Made by a program: the position numbers and the translations under genes
The notes under the pieces: generated by a model
Database searches by the model: none
Told to the model about the DNA's origin: nothing
What the model saw: the letters and a program-made list of their open reading frames with translations, nothing else
Assembly (NCBI GenBank): GCA_011391295.1
Contig: JAABQT010000122.1
Coordinates: 1 to 5,752 of the forward strand
Direction: 5' to 3'
Source of the DNA: Betaproteobacteria bacterium
GTDB lineage: Bacteria; Pseudomonadota; Gammaproteobacteria; Burkholderiales; SG8-39
DNA length: 5,752 bases
In this document: positions 1-5,752 of the stretch, in pieces
Numbering within the stretch: the first letter of the stretch is position 1
Layout: each line of letters starts with the position of its first letter

Positions 1-1
1 C

Positions 2-1555
2 ACCGACGTCGGCGGGGGGTTCGGCGCGCGCGGCTACGCCTACCCGGAACACGCGGCGCTGCTGTGGGCGGCGAAGAAGCTCGGCCGGCCCTTGCGCTGG
101 CTCGCCGACCGTTCCGAGAATTTCCTCGCCGAAGTGCATGGCCGCGACAACATCACCGTGGCCGAGCTCGCGCTCGACGCCGGCCACCGGTTCACGGCCC
201 TGCGCATCCGCACGCTGGCCAACATCGGTGCCTACATCTCCAGCTTCGGCGCCGCGGTGCCGGCGATGTCCGGGGCGCGGGCGCCGACGGGGGTCTATGC
301 GATCCCGGTACTCGATCATGAAGTGAAGATGATGTTCACCAACTCTTCGCCCGTGGATGCCTATCGCGGCGCGGGCCGCCCGGAAATGGGATACCTGCTC
401 GAGCGCCTGGTGGAGCGCGCGGCGATGGAACTCGGCGTCGATGCGATCGAACTGCGCCTGAAGAACCTGGTGCCCGCCTCGAAGATGCCTTACGCCAACC
501 CCGCGGGCCAGACCTACGACTGCGGCGACTTCGAGCGCATGCTGCGCGCGGCCCTGGCGGCGGCGGACTGGGAAGGGTTTGCGGCGCGCAAGAGCGCTGC
601 CGGGAAGCGGGGCTTGCGCTATGGCCGCGGCGCGGCCTGCTACGTGGAGATCACCGGCAGCGCGCGCCTGTCCGAAACCGTGCGCATGATCGCCGCCGCC
701 GACGGGCAGATCGAGATGCATTCGGGCACGCAAGCCATCGGCCAGGGGCTGTGGACTTCCTACGCGCAAGTGGTGGCGGAGAAACTCGGCATCGATCCGC
801 AGTCGATTCGCGTATTGCAGGGTGACAGCGATCTGCTCAAATCGGGTGGCGGCGCGGGCGGCTCGCGCGGGCTGCAAGTGGGCGGCAGCGCGGCGCTCGC
901 GGGCGCGCTCGCGCTGATCGAGGCGGGTCGGCCGCTGGCGGCGCAGGCGCTGGAGGCGGCGGCCGCGGACCTCGAGTACGGCGGCGGCCGCTATCGCATC
1001 GCCGGCACGGACCGCGGCATCGGCCTCGCCGAGCTGGCGGCGAAGCAGCCGGAGCGGCGCATTGTCTGCGAGCACACGGAAACAGTGAAGGGCCAGACCT
1101 GGCCGAACGGCTGCCAGGTGGCCGAAGTCGAGGTCGACCCGGACACCGGCGCGGTGCGCGTCGCGCGCCTGTGCGCGGTGGATGACATCGGGTGCGTGAT
1201 CAATCCGCTCACCGCCGAATCGCAGGTGCACGGTGGCATGGTGCAGGGCCTCGGGCAGGCGCTGTTCGAGCAGTCGGTCTACGATGCATCGGGCCAGTTG
1301 CTCACCGGCTCGTTCATGGATTACGCCATGCCACGCGCGGACCAGATCCCCGACCTGCAGACCGGCTTCGACCAGTCCGTGCCCACGCAGCAGAACCTGC
1401 TCGGCGCCAAGGGCGCGGGCGAGGCGGGCTGCCACGGCGCGACGCCGGCCATCGTCAACGCCGTGATCAATGCGCTCGGCGTGCGGGAGATCGACATGCC
1501 GATCACGCCCGAGCGGGTGTGGCGCGCGCTGCAGACTTCGCCAGGCGGGGGCTGA
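2..1555 (+). CDS. Molybdenum hydroxylase large subunit, CoxL/xanthine dehydrogenase family, form II motif (5' end outside window)
   Basis: This is the molybdopterin-cofactor-binding large subunit of a xanthine dehydrogenase/CO dehydrogenase family enzyme, which hydroxylates or oxidises a substrate at a Mo centre and passes electrons to FeS and FAD subunits. The frame is open from the first bases, so the start lies upstream. 517 residues are visible out of the roughly 770-800 usual for the family. Visible motifs in order are DVGGGFGARGYAYPEH at the window edge, the active-site loop AYRGAGR (bases 359-379), the cofactor-binding stretch GTQAIGQGLW near 726-752, GGGAGGSRG near 847-870, and GAKGAGEAG, whose glutamate (codon 1421-1423) matches the conserved catalytic Glu. 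AYRGAGR is the form II signature; true aerobic CO dehydrogenases (form I) have AYxCSFR. CO oxidation is therefore doubtful and the substrate cannot be named. No small or medium subunit gene is in the window. Family is certain, substrate unknown. Confidence 0.93.
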   Translation, partial: TDVGGGFGARGYAYPEHAALLWAAKKLGRPLRWLADRSENFLAEVHGRDNITVAELALDAGHRFTALRIRTLANIGAYISSFGAAVPAMSGARAPTGVYAIPVLDHEVKMMFTNSSPVDAYRGAGRPEMGYLLERLVERAAMELGVDAIELRLKNLVPASKMPYANPAGQTYDCGDFERMLRAALAAADWEGFAARKSAAGKRGLRYGRGAACYVEITGSARLSETVRMIAAADGQIEMHSGTQAIGQGLWTSYAQVVAEKLGIDPQSIRVLQGDSDLLKSGGGAGGSRGLQVGGSAALAGALALIEAGRPLAAQALEAAAADLEYGGGRYRIAGTDRGIGLAELAAKQPERRIVCEHTETVKGQTWPNGCQVAEVEVDPDTGAVRVARLCAVDDIGCVINPLTAESQVHGGMVQGLGQALFEQSVYDASGQLLTGSFMDYAMPRADQIPDLQTGFDQSVPTQQNLLGAKGAGEAGCHGATPAIVNAVINALGVREIDMPITPERVWRALQTSPGGG

Positions 1556-1557
1556 GC

Positions 1558-3212
<1,655 letters not shown>

Positions 3213-3216
<4 letters not shown>

Positions 3217-3240
3217 GGGTGGGCCAATGGCCCACCCTAC
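3213..3240. repeat. REP-like palindrome with GTAG/CTAC ends
   Basis: The left arm GTAGGGGTGGGCC (3213-3225) and right arm GGCCCACCCTAC (3229-3240) are complementary over 12 base pairs with one bulged G, around the loop AAT. The element begins with GTAG and ends with CTAC. A 5' GTAG tetranucleotide before a GC-rich hairpin is the hallmark of REP elements handled by RAYT (TnpA-REP) transposases. The ettA stop TAG (3214-3216) is part of the left arm. In RNA this would be a very stable hairpin at the ettA 3' end. It lacks a following U-run, so it is not a classical intrinsic terminator. It could instead protect the mRNA end or act as a weak terminator. No RAYT gene is in the window. The palindrome is certain; REP identity is inferred from a single copy. 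Confidence 0.7.
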
Positions 3241-3243
3241 AAT
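3238..3243 (+). promoter_or_regulatory. Candidate -10 box (TACAAT) for the acyltransferase gene
   Basis: TACAAT matches the TATAAT consensus at five of six positions and ends six bases before the GTG start at 3250. Transcription would start at or next to the start codon, giving a leaderless message. No convincing -35 box is present, because the expected position falls in the palindrome. The TAC comes from the palindrome's right end. Prediction by eye only. Confidence 0.3.
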
Positions 3244-3249
3244 TCAGGG

Positions 3250-3828
3250 GTGAGCCGATTTCCGGAGTTGCCCCCCAGCCTGCCGCGGCGCGGCAATGCG
3301 TTGACCAAGGCCCTGGCGCGCGGCCTGCTGACCCTGTTCAGGTGGCGCGTGGACGGCGAGTTGCCGGACCGCGCGAAGATGATCGCCATCGTCGCGCCGC
3401 ACACCTCCAACTGGGACTTCGTCGTCGGCATCCTGGTGGTATTCGCGCTCGGCCTGCGCGTGCGCTTCCTCGGCAAGCACACTTTGTTCGATCCCCCGCT
3501 CGGCGGGCTGATGCGCTGGCTCGGCGGCACGCCAGTGATGCGCGACACGCCGCAGGGCGCGGTCGCCGACGCTGCGCAGGTGATCCGGCGCGAGGAGCGG
3601 GTGCTGTTGGGCATCGCGCCGGAGGGCACGCGCACGCGCGGCAAGCCCTGGCGCAGCGGCTTCTACAACATCGCGCTCGCCGCCCGGGTGCCGCTCCTGC
3701 CCGCGGCGTTCGACTACGGGCGCAAGGCGCTGCGCCTGTTTCCGCTGTTCGAGCCGAGCGGGGACTACGAGGCCGACCTCGCGCGGCTGCAGGCGCTGTA
3801 CGAGGACGTGCGAGGCCGGAACTACTGA
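3250..3828 (+). CDS. PlsC-like lysophospholipid/glycerol-phosphate acyltransferase family protein
   Basis: This 192-residue protein belongs to the PlsC/LPLAT acyltransferase family, which transfers an acyl chain to the free hydroxyl of lysophosphatidic acid or a related lipid at the inner membrane face. The catalytic HX4D motif is HTSNWD (His51, Asp56). The substrate-binding motif is EGTR (125-128), followed by GKPWRSGFYNIA, typical of the short members of the family, and a late VPLLPAAFDY segment. It is shorter than the classical PlsC of about 240 residues and has no clear N-terminal transmembrane helix, though hydrophobic stretches lie near 58-69. GTG at 3250 is the most upstream start that clears the ettA 3' palindrome; TTG at 3268 is a weaker alternative. 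There is no good Shine-Dalgarno sequence. Exact substrate is unknown; a housekeeping PlsC may be elsewhere. It converges on the SnoaL-like gene. Confidence 0.88.
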   Translation: MSRFPELPPSLPRRGNALTKALARGLLTLFRWRVDGELPDRAKMIAIVAPHTSNWDFVVGILVVFALGLRVRFLGKHTLFDPPLGGLMRWLGGTPVMRDTPQGAVADAAQVIRREERVLLGIAPEGTRTRGKPWRSGFYNIALAARVPLLPAAFDYGRKALRLFPLFEPSGDYEADLARLQALYEDVRGRNY

Positions 3829-3840
3829 GAAAACCTCAGT
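3824..3840. other. Short hairpin joining two convergent stop codons
   Basis: ACTGAG (3824-3829) and CTCAGT (3835-3840) form a perfect 6-base-pair stem with loop AAAAC. The plus-strand stop TGA (3826-3828) lies in one arm and the minus-strand stop (complement of 3836-3838) in the other. The stem is short and has no T-tract on either side, so termination activity is doubtful. It is the only structure in the 7-base gap between the two genes. Confidence 0.35.
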
Positions 3841-4264
3841 CGGCAACCCTGCTGTGCCACCAGATGCGAAAGCGCGTGCACAGCCCGGCCGGATCGAAGT
3901 CCGCAAGCGCGACGCCATCGAGGACCAGTCGTGGGAGGGGATCGCCCGGCTTGCGTGCGGGAATCCCGGTGCCCGCGGCCGCCGCCCACATCGCGAACAT
4001 CTTCTCAGAGGTGACCTGGTAGGTGACGTGCCAGTGGGCGATGCCCGAGGCCGCGCCGTCCGCCAGTACCTCGAACGACAGTGCGATGTCCGCTTGCAGC
4101 TTGACGCGGTCCCAGTACTTGCGGATCGCGGCGTGCCCGTGCTGCGCGTCGAAGGGGGTGTTGTGGTACACGGCGTCGGCCGTGAACAGGCTCGCCAGCA
4201 GCCGGTCGTCGCGCGTTTCCCAGGCACGCCGGTAGACTTGCATGAAGCGCTGCATCGCCGCCAT
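3836..4264 (-). CDS. NTF2/SnoaL-like domain protein
   Basis: This 142-residue protein reads as a single cone-shaped NTF2/SnoaL-like domain. The N-terminal helix region (MQRFMQVYRRAWETRDDRL, residues 4-22) leads into LFTADAVYHNTPF (26-38) and then GHAAIRKYWD (43-52). A strand region around AHWHVTYQ (76-83) and the ending LVLDGVALADFD-GLCTRFRIWWH (113-137) follow. The family includes small isomerases, cyclases, hydrolases and many uncharacterised binding proteins, so the fold does not give the reaction. There is no signal peptide. The frame is open far upstream, but that part is antisense to the diiron gene. The ATG at 4264 follows a perfect -10 box. ATGs at 4255 and 4243 are alternatives that would shorten the protein by 3 or 7 residues. 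It is divergent from the diiron gene (60-base gap) and convergent with the acyltransferase. Confidence 0.82.
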   Translation of the reverse strand: MAAMQRFMQVYRRAWETRDDRLLASLFTADAVYHNTPFDAQHGHAAIRKYWDRVKLQADIALSFEVLADGAASGIAHWHVTYQVTSEKMFAMWAAAAGTGIPARKPGDPLPRLVLDGVALADFDPAGLCTRFRIWWHSRVAD

Positions 4265-4265
4265 C

Positions 4266-4287
4266 AGCGCATTATAGGCACTGCGCT
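4266..4287. promoter_or_regulatory. Operator-like dyad AGCGCA-N10-TGCGCT
   Basis: AGCGCA (4266-4271) and TGCGCT (4282-4287) are perfect inverted half-sites with 10 bases between them. The dyad covers the -10 box of the minus-strand SnoaL-like gene, a typical position for a repressor. Half-sites are only six bases long in a GC-rich sequence, so chance is possible. Confidence 0.25.
4271..4276 (-). promoter_or_regulatory. Candidate -10 box (TATAAT) for the SnoaL-like gene
   Basis: The minus strand reads a perfect TATAAT here, conspicuous in a GC-rich region. It ends six bases before the ATG at 4264, so transcription would begin at about the A of the start codon. No recognisable -35 box lies at 16-18 bases spacing. 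No Shine-Dalgarno sequence precedes the ATG, which agrees with leaderless translation. Confidence 0.45.
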
Positions 4288-4316
4288 CGACGCAAGACCG
4301 CGAACGATGGCATAGT
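4287..4316 (+). promoter_or_regulatory. Candidate promoter for the diiron gene
   Basis: TCGACG (4287-4292, four of six to TTGACA), an 18-base spacer and CATAGT (4311-4316, four of six to TATAAT) form a weak sigma70-like promoter. TGG before CATAGT gives an extended -10 (TGn). The start site would fall within about two bases of the ATG at 4325, again implying little or no leader. No Shine-Dalgarno sequence is seen. Confidence 0.28.
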
Positions 4317-4324
4317 GGCGCACC

Positions 4325-5374
4325 ATGGCGGCTGTGTTCAAATACATCCTGCCGGTCGAGGAAACGCACTGGAAGTTCCAGGGCACCGCCGAGACCGCCT
4401 TCACCTGGGATTACGACACGCGCAGCGAAGAGCTGCTGCGCCTGTATTCCAAGGGCAAGCAGCAGCAGTGGGACGCGGAGAAGCGCATCGACTGGTCGCA
4501 GGGCGTGGATCCCGACGATCCGATGCAGATCGACGAGCAGATGATGCCGCTGCACGGCACACCGCTCTACGAGCGCCTGTCGGCGCGCCAGAAATCCGAC
4601 CTGCGCTACCACAGCCAGGTACACAACCTGTCGCAGTTCCTGCACGGCGAGCAGGGCGCGCTGATCTGCGCCGCGCGCATCGTGCAGGACGTGCCGACGC
4701 TGGAATCGAAGTTCTACGCCGCGACGCAGGTGATGGACGAGGCGCGCCACGTCGAGGCGTACCGGCGCCTGCTGACGGAGAAGTTCCGCTTCGTCTACCC
4801 GATCTCGCCGCCGCTCAAGCGCCTGCTCGAGCAGGCGCTCACCGACAAGCGCTGGGACTTCACCTACCTCGGCATGCAGGTGCTGATCGAGGGCCTGGCG
4901 CTCGCCGCGTTCCAGCGCATCCGCGATTACGCCAAGAACCCGCTGTGCCAGGCGGTAAACGCCTATGTGATGCAGGACGAGGCGCGCCACGTGGCCTTCG
5001 GGCGCATCGCGCTGCGCGAGTACTACCCGCAGCTCACCGCAGCGGAACGGCGCGAGCGCGAGGAGTTCGTGATCGAGGGCTCCTACTTCCTGCGCGACCG
5101 CCTGAATTCGGAAGAAATGTGGGAGTGCATCGGCATCGATCCGAAGGACGCCATGGCGGCGCACTATGCCTCCGACGGCCAGCAACGGTTCCGCAAGCGC
5201 CTGTTCAGCCGTATCGTGCCCACGGTGAAGGACATAGGCCTGTGGAGCGAGCGCGTGCAGGAGGCCTACGCCGACATGGGCGTGCTGCACTACGGCGACA
5301 GAAACGCGCAGGAGATGCTCGACCACGATGCCCAGGTGGCCGAGGAGTTCGACAAGCTGATGCAGCGGCGCTAG
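4325..5374 (+). CDS. Ferritin-like (R2-like) diiron-carboxylate oxygenase/oxidase family protein
   Basis: This 349-residue soluble protein carries a complete diiron-carboxylate ligand set in a four-helix-bundle arrangement: Glu109 (LHGEQ), Glu139 and His142 (MDEARHVEAY), Glu189 (VLIEGLALAAF), Glu219 and His222 (MQDEARHVAFG). The two halves are pseudo-symmetric, with 30 residues from the lone Glu to the EARH Glu in each. Such sites activate O2 in ribonucleotide reductase R2, acyl-ACP desaturases, bacterial monooxygenases and AurF-type N-oxygenases. The N-terminal LLRLYSKGKQQQWD-IDW stretch (37-57) is a further conserved-looking segment. Exact reaction and substrate cannot be read from the sequence, and no dedicated reductase or ferredoxin gene is adjacent. 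ATG at 4325 is the start just after the promoter region and has no Shine-Dalgarno sequence. It is divergent from the SnoaL-like gene, and its stop overlaps the opposing gene's stop in CTAG. Confidence 0.85.
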   Translation: MAAVFKYILPVEETHWKFQGTAETAFTWDYDTRSEELLRLYSKGKQQQWDAEKRIDWSQGVDPDDPMQIDEQMMPLHGTPLYERLSARQKSDLRYHSQVHNLSQFLHGEQGALICAARIVQDVPTLESKFYAATQVMDEARHVEAYRRLLTEKFRFVYPISPPLKRLLEQALTDKRWDFTYLGMQVLIEGLALAAFQRIRDYAKNPLCQAVNAYVMQDEARHVAFGRIALREYYPQLTAAERREREEFVIEGSYFLRDRLNSEEMWECIGIDPKDAMAAHYASDGQQRFRKRLFSRIVPTVKDIGLWSERVQEAYADMGVLHYGDRNAQEMLDHDAQVAEEFDKLMQRR

Positions 5375-5751
5375 CTGCGGCCGTTGCCGCGGCCGGCGTG
5401 CTCGCGCCGGCCGCCGCTGCGTCCCCTGCCGTCGCCACCGCCGCGCGTTTCCCCGCGCATCTGCTGCCGCGATTCCGTGCGAGGCTGCGCCTGCATCCGT
5501 GGCTGCGCTTGAAATCCCGGCTGCACCTGGTTCCTCGGCTGCACCTGGTTCCTCGGCTGCACCTGGTTCCTCGGCTGCGCCTGCATCGTCGGCTGCGCCT
5601 GCATCCTCGGCTGCGCCTGCATCCTCGGCTGCGCCTGCATCGTCGGCTGCGCCTGCATGCGCGGCTGCGGGTTCGATGTGCGGAGCGCAGGTGGCATCGG
5701 TTGCGTGCGGATTTCGCCGCGCCGCTCCACGGTGCGCCGTTCCAGGCCACG
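5371..5751 (-). CDS. Low-complexity Gln/Pro-repeat, Arg/Gly-tailed protein (N-terminus outside window)
   Basis: The 126 visible residues are the C-terminal part of an open frame that runs past the window end; the visible part begins RGLERRTVERRGE. A short lead-in (IRTQPMPPALRTSNPQP) is followed by ten hexapeptide repeats, mostly RMQAQP or TMQAQP, with three consecutive RNQVQP and one GFQAQP. A tail rich in Arg and Gly follows (MRGETRGGGDGRGRSGGRR, then REHAGRGNGRS). It has no visible domain, membrane segment or Cys and should be disordered. Almost every codon in the repeats ends in G or C in this frame, and the 18-base unit keeps frame, which favours real coding. The GTG at 5730 could be an internal start, but the frame continues upstream, so a larger protein is likelier. 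Function is unrecognised: it could be a disordered tail of an envelope or nucleic-acid-binding protein. It shares CTAG with the diiron gene stop. Confidence 0.55.
   Translation of the reverse strand, partial: RGLERRTVERRGEIRTQPMPPALRTSNPQPRMQAQPTMQAQPRMQAQPRMQAQPTMQAQPRNQVQPRNQVQPRNQVQPGFQAQPRMQAQPRTESRQQMRGETRGGGDGRGRSGGRREHAGRGNGRS
5389..5414. other. Strong GC-only hairpin after the diiron gene
   Basis: A perfect 10-base-pair stem, GCGGCCGGCG (5389-5398) with CGCCGGCCGC (5405-5414), closes the 6-base loop TGCTCG. It starts 15 bases after the diiron gene stop and lies inside the Arg/Gly-rich tail of the opposing gene. No T-run follows on either strand, so it is not a standard intrinsic terminator. 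It may slow polymerase between the convergent genes, or simply reflect Gly/Arg codons in GC-rich DNA. Confidence 0.3.
5483..5662. repeat. Ten-unit 18-base tandem repeat (minisatellite) inside the Gln/Pro protein gene
   Basis: Ten head-to-tail 18-base units each begin GGCTGC on the plus strand, at 5483, 5501, 5519, 5537, 5555, 5573, 5591, 5609, 5627 and 5645; a broken eleventh begins at 5663. There are two main types. Type A is GGCTGCGCCTGCATC plus three variable bases (units 1 and 6-10). Type B is GGCTGCACCTGGTTCCTC, three identical copies in a row (units 3-5). Unit 2 is divergent. Because 18 is a multiple of three, copy-number change would keep the minus-strand frame, each unit adding or removing six residues. 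Confidence 0.95.
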
Positions 5752-5752
5752 C

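Noticed and set aside
1192..1557. In-frame upstream extension of ettA
   Set aside because: It overlaps the molybdenum subunit gene out of frame and gives an Arg/Ala/Gly-rich extension absent from EttA. The ATG at 1558 matches the family N-terminus.
4265..5326. Upstream extension of the SnoaL-like frame on the minus strand, over 1,000 bases without a stop
   Set aside because: It is wholly antisense to the diiron gene, whose six metal ligands are intact. The NTF2-like domain begins at the ATG near 4264, directly after a TATAAT box.
5483..5662. Possible CRISPR array
   Set aside because: Units are 18 bases, directly adjacent and without unique spacers; this is a protein-coding tandem repeat.
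5205..5750. Second minus-strand frame over the tandem repeat (CRRSRG-type repeats)
   Set aside because: It overlaps the diiron gene by 170 bases and encodes an improbable Cys/Arg/Ser-rich repeat. The alternative frame with nearly all-G/C third positions and a stop at 5371 is more plausible.

Overview
The window is GC-rich, with coding third positions almost all G or C. It reads as chromosome of a proteobacterium, most likely beta- or gammaproteobacterial. The best support is an EttA-type ABC-F protein that, compared from memory, follows the E. coli protein closely along its whole length. No phage, plasmid, insertion sequence, tRNA, rRNA or CRISPR sequence was seen.

Layout, left to right. (1) Positions 2-1555 (+): the C-terminal two thirds of a molybdenum hydroxylase large subunit (CoxL/xanthine dehydrogenase family) with the active-site loop AYRGAGR, the form II signature. 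(2) Positions 1558-3216 (+): ettA, starting two bases after the previous stop. (3) Positions 3213-3240: a near-perfect GTAG...CTAC palindrome resembling a REP element, whose left arm contains the ettA stop codon. (4) Positions 3250-3828 (+): a short PlsC-like lysophospholipid acyltransferase starting with GTG. (5) Positions 3836-4264 (-): an NTF2/SnoaL-like protein, convergent with the acyltransferase and separated from it by 7 bases. (6) Positions 4265-4324: a 60-base divergent promoter region. (7) Positions 4325-5374 (+): a ferritin-like diiron-carboxylate protein with a full ligand set. (8) Positions 5371-5751 (-): the C-terminal part of a low-complexity Gln/Pro-repeat and Arg/Gly-rich protein, built on ten 18-base tandem units. 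Its stop codon overlaps that of the diiron gene in one CTAG.

The genes do not form one obvious pathway. The molybdenum enzyme and ettA may be co-transcribed because they abut, but their functions are unrelated. The SnoaL-like and diiron genes share one short divergent promoter region and may be co-regulated. A recurring pattern is the position of the start codons. The acyltransferase, SnoaL-like and diiron genes all lack a Shine-Dalgarno sequence and have a -10-like hexamer ending 6-8 bases before the start codon, which would give leaderless mRNAs. I see no clear defence, mobile or biosynthetic system. The least explained items are the 18-base repeat protein, the diiron/SnoaL pair and the repeat-derived ettA/acyltransferase junction.
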